This document shows, piece by piece, positions 9,861 to 17,444 of a stretch of 64,000 bases of DNA. The position numbers and the translations under genes were made by a program. This DNA is from Leptospira ellinghausenii (GTDB lineage: Bacteria > Spirochaetota > Leptospiria > Leptospirales > Leptospiraceae): positions 806,001 to 870,000 of the forward strand of contig NZ_BFAZ01000009.1 of assembly GCF_003114815.1 (NCBI RefSeq), written 5' to 3'. The first letter of the stretch is position 1. Each line of letters opens with the position of its first letter. The notes beneath the pieces are model-generated. The model did no database searches and was not told the origin of the DNA. It saw only the letters and a program-made list of their open reading frames with translations.

Positions 9861-10370
9861 TTATAGGATCTTTCGGCTCGCTTTGATTTTTGCTGCAAAT
9901 TCTTTAGCCATTTCAATTCGCATTTTCCCTTCCGCAAACCGACGTTTTTCGAGATCTGTTTCTAATTTTAACGGAGGCACTGAAGCAGGTTTTTTGTTCT
10001 CATCCAATGCAACAAACGAAAGATAGGCGGTAGTTGCTCGCACCATTTCTCCTGTATAAGGATTTTCACGATTCACTTGCACACCTACCTCCATCGAAGT
10101 GGTACCTACATAGTTAACCATTGCTTTTAAATTTACATGGTCTCCAATCTGGATGGGTGTTATAAAATTGATACGATCAATACTGACTGTCACTGCTTCT
10201 CTACCAGAATGTCTCTGCGCCGCCATGGCAGCAATTAAGTCAATCCAACTCATGATTGCACCACCAAATGCCGTTCCGTAATGATTGGCATCATTAGGCA
10301 AAACGATATGTCTAGTTTCTACAGCCGATTCTTGAGGTGACTTAGGGGATAATTCATTAGGAGAGGACAC
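9861..10370 (-). CDS. Hotdog-fold acyl-CoA thioesterase (YciA/BACH type)
   Basis: A 169-residue hotdog protein that should hydrolyse acyl-CoA thioesters in the cytoplasm. The signature is the N-terminal VLPNDANHYGTAFGGAIMSW, in which Asn, His, Gly and the following Asp-containing helix match the cytosolic acyl-CoA thioesterase family. FVALDENKKP near residue 125 is also characteristic. The C-terminal 30 residues are charged. It is monocistronic and divergent from the membrane GGDEF-EAL gene. Chain-length specificity cannot be read from sequence. Confidence 0.87.
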   Translation of the reverse strand: MSSPNELSPKSPQESAVETRHIVLPNDANHYGTAFGGAIMSWIDLIAAMAAQRHSGREAVTVSIDRINFITPIQIGDHVNLKAMVNYVGTTSMEVGVQVNRENPYTGEMVRATTAYLSFVALDENKKPASVPPLKLETDLEKRRFAEGKMRIEMAKEFAAKIKASRKIL

Positions 10371-10458
10371 AATGAGGATAACTTAGTCTTGACGTTTTGT
10401 TTCGAAAAGACTTTTTTAAACCTACTGGTAAAAGGCGGATTTTGGAAGTATAGGACAA

Positions 10459-12351
10459 ATGATCACTGACAAACGAAATTACGTCTATTGGTTAAAATTT
10501 AGAAAGGATACCGGTCCCCTACTCAGGAGATTTTTAATCGCTGCTTCTGGGCTATTTTTGGTTGCAGCCTGTTTGCATCTAACACCCCTCTTTACAAAAA
10601 AAGGTGAAATTGATTATATCTTTTTTGTTGTCGATTTTGGAATTTCAATTTTATTCATCATTGAATATTTATTAAAAAACAAAATTTCATTAGTCATTCG
10701 AGTTCTCACTTTAATCATTACAGCAATCTTCATATCAGTTTTATCTTTTTTAAGAAGTGGATTACTCGGGACTGGTGAGATTTCTCTTGCCTTCATCATC
10801 ATTTCATTTTTTGTGTTTTTACCTCCCATACCAAGTTTATTATCAGCTTTATTCATTTCAATTCTCCCTGCTATTTTTGGATTTTTCGTATACCAATCTA
10901 TTGTGATATTTCCAGACGAATTAGGAATACGAAATCAAAGTCCAAGAGAATGGTATTTTAAATCAGTCAGTTTAATCATTTTTTCCATACTTTCTGGTTT
11001 TTTGATTCAAAGGTTACGAGCAAAATTAATTAAAAATATTGTATATCTAAAAGAATCCAGAGCAAAAATTTTAAAATCAAAACAACATATCGACAAACTA
11101 GCATTTTACGACTCACTAACACAATTACCAAATCGTTATTCATTTGAAGTATCCATCCAAAATAGAATCGATATTGGTTCAAAAGAAGCATTTGTATTAC
11201 TCATAAATATCAAAGGTATAAAAGTTATTAATGCATTACATGGAATCAGCTTCGGGGACCAGATATTAACACTAATAGGGAATATTTTAAAACAATACAC
11301 TTCTGAACGTCCAAATACAATCGTTGCTAGTTTAGGTGGGGATGAATTCATTTTATGGATCGAAAATTCTACCAGGAATCGGATTGAGGAAGCAATTGTA
11401 AAATTTGATTTAAATAATAACCAAACACTAACACCTGATAGGCTTGGGCATAGACTCCAATACCGAGTTTCTGGAATTCATTTTCCATCAGAAGCCTATA
11501 ATTTGGACGAGGTCATTCGAAAACTTTCCATTGCAATGAATGTAGCTCGGGAAAAGTCAATGAACCATTTGGTTTGGTTCCAACCGGAAATGGAAAAGAA
11601 AATCGAAAGGGAACAAAGACTAAAAAACCAACTGGAAAAAGCGATTGAGTTTAATCATTTTAAAATTGCATACCAAGAAAAAGTAGATATTTCTAACCAA
11701 TCAATTGTTGGGTTAGAGGCACTTGCCAGATGGACGGTGGCAGAATTAGGTGAGATATCACCAGATGAATTTATCCCCATCATTACAAAATCAGATTTGA
11801 TTGTTCCTTTCGGCAAAAAAATATTCGAAAAAGTAGTCAGTCAAATTCCAAGTTTACAAAAAGTTTATGGCCAAGAGATCAAAATTTCGATCAACATTTC
11901 ACCAATCTTCTTTTTATTTCCCAATTTTAATGATTATATCATCACCTATTTAAATCAAAATTCAATAAATCCAAAGAGTCTAATCTTTGAAATTACTGAA
12001 GATATCTTTATAGATGAAATTGAAACCATCCAAAGTATAGTTTCTAACCTCAGATCAAATGGAATCTCGGTTTCGTTAGATGATTTTGGTAAGGGATATT
12101 CATCATTACATTATATGCAAAAAATACAATTTGATGAATTAAAAATCGATAAATCATTTTTAGATGAAATTGCAACTTCCGATCGTAATTTTTTGCTTTT
12201 GGAATCAATATGTCATTTGGCAGACTCCTTGGGTTTAAAAACCATTGCCGAGGGAATTGAAAGAGAAGAACAAATCCTTTCTTTAAAAAAAACATCCTGT
12301 CACATCGTACAAGGATATCTTTACTCCAAACCAAAAATTTTATTTGAATGA
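10459..12351 (+). CDS. Membrane GGDEF-EAL protein, GGDEF domain probably degenerate
   Basis: A 630-residue protein with an N-terminal block of about six hydrophobic helices (residues 20-195), a GGDEF domain (about 210-365) and an EAL domain (about 385-625). The GGDEF signature (near 292) is present, but the metal-binding Asp found in active cyclases (IDLDxFK) is Asn here (INIKGIK, near 249), and the following NDxxGH becomes NALHGI. The EAL motifs are intact: EALARW near 419, ISIN, FEITED, DDFGKGYSS, KIDKSF, AEGIE, QGYLYSKP. It is therefore more likely a phosphodiesterase with a regulatory GTP-binding GGDEF domain than a dual enzyme. Confidence 0.87.
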   Translation: MITDKRNYVYWLKFRKDTGPLLRRFLIAASGLFLVAACLHLTPLFTKKGEIDYIFFVVDFGISILFIIEYLLKNKISLVIRVLTLIITAIFISVLSFLRSGLLGTGEISLAFIIISFFVFLPPIPSLLSALFISILPAIFGFFVYQSIVIFPDELGIRNQSPREWYFKSVSLIIFSILSGFLIQRLRAKLIKNIVYLKESRAKILKSKQHIDKLAFYDSLTQLPNRYSFEVSIQNRIDIGSKEAFVLLINIKGIKVINALHGISFGDQILTLIGNILKQYTSERPNTIVASLGGDEFILWIENSTRNRIEEAIVKFDLNNNQTLTPDRLGHRLQYRVSGIHFPSEAYNLDEVIRKLSIAMNVAREKSMNHLVWFQPEMEKKIEREQRLKNQLEKAIEFNHFKIAYQEKVDISNQSIVGLEALARWTVAELGEISPDEFIPIITKSDLIVPFGKKIFEKVVSQIPSLQKVYGQEIKISINISPIFFLFPNFNDYIITYLNQNSINPKSLIFEITEDIFIDEIETIQSIVSNLRSNGISVSLDDFGKGYSSLHYMQKIQFDELKIDKSFLDEIATSDRNFLLLESICHLADSLGLKTIAEGIEREEQILSLKKTSCHIVQGYLYSKPKILFE

Positions 12352-12449
12352 AATCCAATTGCATTACTAACCAAAGAAATGATTTCTAATCAAAACATTC
12401 CAATACTTTCCTAGTTGCACACAAATTCAATCAGTGTTACATTAACCTC

Positions 12450-13361
12450 ATGGGACATGGACACAATCATTCCAAACACAACCATTCACATACTGAGATC
12501 TCATCCTCTTCCAAAAACTTAGCTTGGGCTTTTTTCCTAAATTTATTCTTTTCCTTATTTGAATTGGTTGGAGGAGTTTATTCCAATAGCATTGCCATTA
12601 TATCAGATGCGTTTCATGATTTTGGTGATGCTCTTTCACTTGCATTTGTTTGGTACTTACAAAAGGTTTCAACAAGACCAAATGATCTAAAATTTGATTA
12701 TGGATACAAACGTTTTTCGATATTAGGCGCCCTATTCATATCTGTATTGTTAACAGTTGGATCCATATTCATGATCATTGAATCTATCAAACGATTTATT
12801 TCTCCTGCGGAATCAAAAGCCGATGCCATGTTTGTTCTCGCAATTGTTGGTGTCGTTGTGAATGGAATTGCAATGATACGTTTAAATCATGGATCTAGTT
12901 TTTCCGAAAAGGCTGTTTTTTTACATTTCCTCGAAGATATTTTGGGTTGGGTGGCTGTACTCATTGGTAGTATTTTTATGTATTTTTGGAATTTACCTTG
13001 GTTTGACCCTTTCATGTCTCTTGGAATTGCAGTTTGGATTTTATTCAATGCCTATCGAAATACCAAACAAGTAATGCGTGTATTTCTGCAAGGAGTTCCA
13101 ATCTCAATCAATCGATCTGAACTCATTGAACATTGGGAAAATATCAATGGAGTCAAATCGGTTCACGATATTAAAATTTGGAGTTTAGATGGAAACCATC
13201 ATGTTGCATCCCTTCACGTTATGATGGACCAAACAGTAAACTTAAGTGAATTTCAACTCTTAAAAGAAGAAATCAGAAAAGTTGCTTCTGAATTTGAAAT
13301 TATTCATACGACAATCGAACTTGAAACTGACGCAGAACAATGTAAACACAAAGTTAATTAA
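12450..13361 (+). CDS. Cation diffusion facilitator metal exporter (CzcD/ZitB type)
   Basis: A 303-residue inner-membrane metal/proton antiporter, expected to export Zn2+ or a related divalent ion. The N-terminus is a His-rich metal-binding tail (MGHGHNHSKHNHSHTE). Six membrane helices follow. Two metal-site motifs are visible: SDAFHDFGD in helix 2 (H and D four apart) and HFLEDILG in helix 5. The C-terminal 80 residues form the cytoplasmic ferredoxin-like domain (KIWSLDGNHH). No Shine-Dalgarno sequence precedes the ATG. It converges on the glutathione transferase gene with only 2 nt between stops. Confidence 0.92.
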   Translation: MGHGHNHSKHNHSHTEISSSSKNLAWAFFLNLFFSLFELVGGVYSNSIAIISDAFHDFGDALSLAFVWYLQKVSTRPNDLKFDYGYKRFSILGALFISVLLTVGSIFMIIESIKRFISPAESKADAMFVLAIVGVVVNGIAMIRLNHGSSFSEKAVFLHFLEDILGWVAVLIGSIFMYFWNLPWFDPFMSLGIAVWILFNAYRNTKQVMRVFLQGVPISINRSELIEHWENINGVKSVHDIKIWSLDGNHHVASLHVMMDQTVNLSEFQLLKEEIRKVASEFEIIHTTIELETDAEQCKHKVN

Positions 13362-13363
13362 AT

Positions 13364-13966
13364 TCATTTTAACTTCATAGGTTGAAATGAATCCATTGAT
13401 TGAATCCTTTTAATCCACTGGCGAATATTTGGATAACTTGTAAGGTCAAAACCACCTTGATTTGCTACATGAGTATACGCAAATAAACTAATATCAGCTA
13501 TTGTGAAAATATCTCCCACTAAAAATGGAGTTTTTTGAAGTTGGAGTTCCATTACTTTTAATGCTTTGTGTCCTCCTAATTGTTTGGATTCATATTCCAA
13601 ACGTCTTTCTTCAGGAATACCTAAATAATATTGTATGAACCTAGCTACAGCGATATAAGGTTCGTGACTGTATTGTTCAAAAAACTGCCATTCCAATACC
13701 TTTGCCTTTAAAAAAGGATCCTTGGGTAATAAATGACTTCCTTCTGCTAGGAAATTTAAAATTGCATTCGATTCTGAAATTACCCTCGCATCATCTAACA
13801 CGAGTATAGGAATTTTTCCATTTGGATTTAATTGTAGAAATGATTCTGTTTGTGTTTCTCCATTTTTAATATTTAAATCAATCCATTCATACGGAATGTT
13901 AAGGAAAGAAGTTAGTAACTGAATTTTGTAACAATTGCCTGATTGGTGATCACCATAAACTTTCAT
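13364..13966 (-). CDS. Glutathione S-transferase family protein
   Basis: A 200-residue GST. The start at 13966 is chosen because AGGAG lies 8 nt upstream and the protein then begins with the thioredoxin-like domain; a longer frame would run back through the upstream gene. The N-terminal domain has the conserved cis-Pro region (NPNGKIPIL) and a SESNAIL glutathione-binding motif (compare ES-AI-L of the family). The all-helical C-terminal domain ends near TSYPNIRQW, a typical GST_C tail. It overlaps the PhlG-like gene by 17 nt, so translation is probably coupled. With that neighbour and the TetR gene it looks like part of a detoxification module. The substrate is unknown. Confidence 0.9.
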   Translation of the reverse strand: MKVYGDHQSGNCYKIQLLTSFLNIPYEWIDLNIKNGETQTESFLQLNPNGKIPILVLDDARVISESNAILNFLAEGSHLLPKDPFLKAKVLEWQFFEQYSHEPYIAVARFIQYYLGIPEERRLEYESKQLGGHKALKVMELQLQKTPFLVGDIFTIADISLFAYTHVANQGGFDLTSYPNIRQWIKRIQSMDSFQPMKLK

Positions 13967-14606
13967 TTTGACTCCTAAATAATTCGGGTAAAAAATTTTG
14001 GAACTGTCCCACTTCTTCAATATTATGTTTGATCCAATATTGACCATGTTTTCGATCAAATAATAAAAATTCAAATACTGGTCTAAGAATTCGAAAGGAT
14101 ATTCCCTTCCATCCAACAATCAAACAGTTTTCATAAACTGTTCCATCTTTCGTTTCTTGGAATCGATATTCCATGCGGGCGATGGGAAGAATACCATATA
14201 ATTTGGGATTGTGGATAAATCCAGTTTCATCTAATTTTTCTATCGGACTGATCACATTCACCAAATATCGTTTTTGCCTTCCTAAGTATTCCACAATCCG
14301 TAACACCGCACCTGGCCCAATTTTACCCGATTCATTTGTTTTTTCATAACTGACATGGACATGATCTTCAGGATGCCAAACATGATATCGATCTAGTACC
14401 TTACCTTGGTATTCCATTTTACCTTCCAAATGTTGGAACCACCAAACTAACATTCTTGGAAAAACACCTTTCAGGATATCATGTTTGATCCAATATTTGA
14501 CCCTTCCATCTTCTAATATTTCCCGTCCCGATTCGGCTGATTCCATCGTTTTTGGATTCCAAGATATTCCCCGATGAGAAGGTAACCCCAATTTTACAGA
14601 TTTCAT
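13950..14606 (-). CDS. DAPG-hydrolase (PhlG)-like protein
   Basis: A 218-residue cytoplasmic protein resembling 2,4-diacetylphloroglucinol hydrolase PhlG, a zinc-dependent enzyme with a Bet v1-like fold that cleaves a carbon-carbon bond in acylated phenols. The support is motif-level: PRMLVWWFQHLEG, then WHPEDHVHVSY (a candidate zinc His), an internal RMEYRF Glu, and a C-terminal KHNIEEVG, whose His and Glu four apart match the HxxxE zinc pair known in PhlG. It lies directly downstream of paired TetR operators with AAGGAG before the ATG. The real substrate may be another phenolic or hydrophobic toxin. Confidence 0.68.
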   Translation of the reverse strand: MKSVKLGLPSHRGISWNPKTMESAESGREILEDGRVKYWIKHDILKGVFPRMLVWWFQHLEGKMEYQGKVLDRYHVWHPEDHVHVSYEKTNESGKIGPGAVLRIVEYLGRQKRYLVNVISPIEKLDETGFIHNPKLYGILPIARMEYRFQETKDGTVYENCLIVGWKGISFRILRPVFEFLLFDRKHGQYWIKHNIEEVGQFQNFLPELFRSQNESLW

Positions 14607-14621
14607 ATCTGACTCTCCTTG

Positions 14622-14639
14622 GTATAGTAATCACTATAC
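14622..14639. promoter_or_regulatory. Operator 1 for the divergent TetR regulator
   Basis: A perfect inverted repeat GTATAGT-AATC-ACTATAC (7-bp arms, 4-bp centre) lies between the PhlG-like gene and the TetR gene. Its size and position are typical of TetR-family operators. TATAGT on the minus strand within it could be the -10 box of the hydrolase promoter, so binding would block transcription. Confidence 0.75.
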
Positions 14640-14654
14640 TTCCTTTCTTATATG

Positions 14655-14672
14655 GTAAAGTAAACACTATAC
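14655..14672. promoter_or_regulatory. Operator 2 for the divergent TetR regulator
   Basis: A second copy, GTAAAGT-AAAC-ACTATAC, differs from operator 1 by one base in the left arm. Its centre is 33 bp from that of operator 1, about three helical turns, so two dimers would sit on the same DNA face. It lies nearer the TetR gene and probably mediates autoregulation. Confidence 0.65.
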
Positions 14673-14736
14673 AAAAAATCAATCGAAAAAAATTGAGGTT
14701 TAGAAAAAATGATGTAAAACGAGAACTAAACATCGG

Positions 14737-15402
14737 ATGAAACTGACATTAAAACTGCTACAAAGTGAATTTGAAGCGTATAAAAACCCACAATCTGAAA
14801 AAGAAAAAGAGATCGTAAATGCGGCAGAGGAAATTTTTGCAGAATTGGGATTTAGCGGAACAACCACAGCAGAACTTGCCAAAAAAGCGGGAACCACTGA
14901 ACGTACCTTATTTAAATACTTTCCGACTAAATTTGATTTATACAAACGTGTCTTAGCTGGTCTTTTATTATCGACTATTTTACCGAATCATATGTCAGAT
15001 TTAAAAGATAGAATCCAATCAAAAAATCCGAACTTTAAAGAATGGTACATTTCAATTTTAAAAGCTAGGGTTGAATCAGTTGCAAAAGAACCTCAAAAAT
15101 TAAAACTGTTACTCGGAGCTATACTTTTCTCCAAAGACTTTGCTGAAATTTTTGGGCAATTATGGAAAATAAATTTATATGATACTTCGCTTGAAGCTTA
15201 TCGAAATTTTCAAATCAAAGGTGAGATCAAAAAGGATTTAGATCTCAATCAAATTGTCAGAGTCTCTTTTAGTTTAGGAGCCAGTTTTATTATCACAAAG
15301 TTTGTCTTAGCGCCTAAGTTTCCTATTGATGTGGATCGTGAAATCGAATCTATATTTTCAATTTTTTATGAAGGTATATCCAACCAAAAGTCAAGAAAAT
15401 GA
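14737..15402 (+). CDS. TetR-family transcriptional regulator
   Basis: A 221-residue repressor. The N-terminal helix-turn-helix (about residues 22-70) has the family pattern: NAAEEIFAELGFSGTTTAELAKKAGTTERTLFKYFPTKFDLY. The remaining C-terminal region is helical and should hold the ligand pocket and dimer interface. It is divergent from the PhlG-like/GST genes, with two near-identical palindromes in the 130-bp gap, so it most likely represses both itself and that pair until a toxic ligand binds. The start is the first ATG before the HTH; the Shine-Dalgarno sequence is weak. Confidence 0.9.
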   Translation: MKLTLKLLQSEFEAYKNPQSEKEKEIVNAAEEIFAELGFSGTTTAELAKKAGTTERTLFKYFPTKFDLYKRVLAGLLLSTILPNHMSDLKDRIQSKNPNFKEWYISILKARVESVAKEPQKLKLLLGAILFSKDFAEIFGQLWKINLYDTSLEAYRNFQIKGEIKKDLDLNQIVRVSFSLGASFIITKFVLAPKFPIDVDREIESIFSIFYEGISNQKSRK

Positions 15403-15442
15403 AGTATCATTTCAATAAACAAAGATTCGTTTGCTTTTAGCC

Positions 15443-16513
15443 TTATTTTTTTGGCACAAACAAAATCACTTTTCCCTTTGAGAGTAATTGATTGGCAAGC
15501 TTATCAACTCCCGATTCATTTCCTAAGTAAAAATCAACCCTGCCTTCTCCTTGGATAGCATTTCCTCTATCATGGACAAAAACCAAATGATCGTTATATG
15601 TTTGTTGGATTGACTTAAAACTGACTAACACTGGAAATCCAAGAGGGATTTGTTTATCCATCGCAACAGAACGTTCAGGAACAAGCCGAATCCCCCCACT
15701 TCCCAATGGTCCGATCATTTGATCTGAAAGTTGTTTTTTCGGTAGGATCTCTTTTTCAAAGAATATATACCTTGGATTTTTCCAAATGGCTTCGGATACT
15801 TCTTTAGGATTTGTCTCCATACAAAATTTTAATTCATATGGTTTTAAAGTTGGACAAACTCCTGTTAAGTGAACAGCAGGACTCAAATAATCAAATCCAT
15901 TGTCTGAGGCATAATTGATCCTAAATATTTCTTTTGTTTCTGTTTGGACAAGGGCAGATCCTTCCAATTGTGCCAAATGAAGATCGGTTAATGTTAGGTA
16001 TACAATCGGATGGGAAACCGTCTTCCAGTGGGATTCTTCTTTCCAATACTCTCTAGGATAGGATTTTGAATGAGTCTCTTTGGAATTCTCTTTTGGTGAG
16101 ACAAGTGCTGGGTACAAATACTTCCCACTTGGTTTTGTTCTCCCTTGGACTCTCACTTCATAATAACCAGTAATGAGAGGTGGTTCGGAATTGGGTTTCA
16201 ACTCTACCTCTTTGAATTGTTTGCGAATCTCTCCTAATAAATCAAAGTTTTTGTTTCCCTGAATTTGTTTTTGGATGTCTCTCAGTGGGAATAAAATTTC
16301 ATTTAGAGTGATGGTTTCCCCGTGGATCAAAAATTTTGAATCCATTGGAAGTTTTTGCAGGTATTGGATCGACTCTTGGATTGCTACTAGTAAGGCAATT
16401 GATTCTGACTTCTTCTGTGGAATTCTATGATTTAGCTTTGTGGGTTTTGCAGGGAGGGTCCATAAAAACGAAACCAAATAAAGGGAGAATAGGCAAATCT
16501 GGAATTGTTTCAT
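15443..16513 (-). CDS. MltA-type lytic murein transglycosylase with 3D domain
   Basis: A 356-residue secreted peptidoglycan-cleaving enzyme. The start at 16513 puts a signal peptide (MKQFQICLFSLYLVSFLW) at the N-terminus; an upstream in-frame start would add residues before it. The MltA domain carries TGYYE near residue 115, and the C-terminal 3D domain has FVHDRGNAIQGEGRVDFYLG with the conserved Asp residues. E. coli MltA is an outer-membrane lipoprotein, but no lipobox cysteine is seen here, so this protein is probably periplasmic. It is divergent from rpmH, with two inverted repeats in the gap. Confidence 0.85.
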   Translation of the reverse strand: MKQFQICLFSLYLVSFLWTLPAKPTKLNHRIPQKKSESIALLVAIQESIQYLQKLPMDSKFLIHGETITLNEILFPLRDIQKQIQGNKNFDLLGEIRKQFKEVELKPNSEPPLITGYYEVRVQGRTKPSGKYLYPALVSPKENSKETHSKSYPREYWKEESHWKTVSHPIVYLTLTDLHLAQLEGSALVQTETKEIFRINYASDNGFDYLSPAVHLTGVCPTLKPYELKFCMETNPKEVSEAIWKNPRYIFFEKEILPKKQLSDQMIGPLGSGGIRLVPERSVAMDKQIPLGFPVLVSFKSIQQTYNDHLVFVHDRGNAIQGEGRVDFYLGNESGVDKLANQLLSKGKVILFVPKK

Positions 16514-16562
16514 TCTGTCCACTATTACTGGAATTGTTTCAAAACGATGGAAAAAAGCGAGT

Positions 16563-16611
16563 CTAGTTTTAGAGGTAAAAACTAGCAAAAATAGTCTTAT
16601 GTCTCATAAGA
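16563..16611. promoter_or_regulatory. Two inverted repeats between mltA-like gene and rpmH
   Basis: CTAGTTTT-7nt-AAAACTAG (16563-16585) and TCTTATG-TCT-CATAAGA (16595-16611) are both perfect. They lie 50-98 bp upstream of the transglycosylase start and about 110-160 bp upstream of rpmH. They may be operator sites or part of a 5' leader; no regulator can be named. Confidence 0.4.
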
Positions 16612-16723
16612 TAAAGGCTGTCCAATCATTTTTACCAATTCCCCTTGACTTCCATGGGGGTACCAAAAACCTTTCAAAAGACCTCATATTTTTGCGATCA
16701 TATATAGATAAATTAGGTGTTTC

Positions 16724-16885
16724 ATGAAACGTACATTCCAACCGAGTAAAATTAAACGCGTGAGAACTCACGGATTCCGAGCCAGAATGGCTACCCCAGG
16801 CGGAAGAAATGTGATAGCGAACAGAAGAAGAAAAGGACGCGCTAAATTGACTGTTTCCGACGAAAAAATCGGGAGAAAGTTCTAA
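16724..16885 (+). CDS. rpmH: 50S ribosomal protein L34
   Basis: A 53-residue basic protein of the large ribosomal subunit. The sequence starts [20 protein letters not shown] and carries [19 protein letters not shown], which is diagnostic of L34. TTAGGTG precedes the ATG. It heads the conserved rpmH-rnpA-yidD-yidC-jag-mnmE cluster. In many bacteria this cluster adjoins dnaA and oriC; here the upstream neighbour is a transglycosylase gene and no DnaA-box cluster is seen, so the origin is not in this window. Confidence 0.97.
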   Translation: MKRTFQPSKIKRVRTHGFRARMATPGGRNVIANRRRKGRAKLTVSDEKIGRKF

Positions 16886-16956
16886 TTTAGGAGCTTCCTT
16901 CGGAGACCCTTCGCGACCAAACCAGGATCCAGGAACTCTTTCGTCAGAATCGAAAA

Positions 16957-17217
16957 ATGGGCAGGCCTCCACTTCGTTGGCTTGTTCGGAAAAACGGCCT
17001 TCCTTTTGCCAGTTTTTTATTTTGCCCCGATAAAACTCACAAAACTGCCGTTCTTCGCAACCGTTCGAAACGAATCCTCAGGGAACTGGTTCGGAAACAT
17101 AATTCTGTTCTGCCAGTAGGATACGATTGTGCCCTACTCGTTCAGGTTGGATTTGCGAAGTTATCTAAGGAAGACCGAGAGGTTTTATTCCTTTCGGCTC
17201 TAAAACAATTCCCATGA
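16957..17217 (+). CDS. rnpA: Ribonuclease P protein component
   Basis: Protein subunit of RNase P, which helps the RNA subunit trim tRNA 5' ends. The family signature is [17 protein letters not shown] (the RNR motif). The first ordinary start codon is the ATG at 16957, giving 86 residues, shorter than the usual 110-120. The same frame stays open back to 16891 and encodes a stretch (LPSETLRDQTRIQELFRQNRK) that aligns with the normal RnpA N-terminus (FPRELRLLTPSQFTFVF in E. coli). That stretch contains no ATG, GTG or TTG. An AGGAG at 16889-16893 suggests initiation just downstream. The true start is therefore uncertain. It overlaps yidD by 4 nt. Confidence 0.85.
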   Translation: MGRPPLRWLVRKNGLPFASFLFCPDKTHKTAVLRNRSKRILRELVRKHNSVLPVGYDCALLVQVGFAKLSKEDREVLFLSALKQFP

Positions 17218-17441
17218 ATCGGCTGTTTTTGTTTCTCATTTTCCTCTACAAAAAACTGCTCTCTCCACTATTACCTCCGTCATGCCGATTCACTCCTAGT
17301 TGTTCTGAATACGCCAAACAAGCGTTTGAAACCTATCCATGGTACAAAGCGTTTGTTCTTAGCATCATTCGAATTTCTAAATGCCACCCTTATCATGAAG
17401 GTGGACATGATCCTTTACCGAAATCTTATAACAAGAGTTAA
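17214..17441 (+). CDS. yidD: Membrane protein insertion efficiency factor
   Basis: A 75-residue YidD protein that supports YidC-dependent membrane insertion at the inner face of the membrane. The N-terminal amphipathic/hydrophobic segment ([17 protein letters not shown]) is followed by the family hallmark [14 protein letters not shown], and by [16 protein letters not shown] near the C-terminus. The ATG overlaps the rnpA stop (ATGA), and yidC starts 3 nt after its own stop, the classic gene order. Confidence 0.96.
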   Translation: MNRLFLFLIFLYKKLLSPLLPPSCRFTPSCSEYAKQAFETYPWYKAFVLSIIRISKCHPYHEGGHDPLPKSYNKS

Positions 17442-17444
17442 ACT

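Noticed and set aside
13351..13377. AAGTTAA ... TTAACTT palindrome at the CDF/GST junction
   Set aside because: It falls across the two coding ends, which are only 2 nt apart. It is AT-only apart from one pair, so a terminator role is unproven.
14210..14218. TGTGGATAA, a DnaA-box match; a similar one near 42417
   Set aside because: Both are single sites inside coding regions, with no cluster, AT-rich unwinding region or dnaA gene nearby. The rpmH cluster alone does not mark the origin here.
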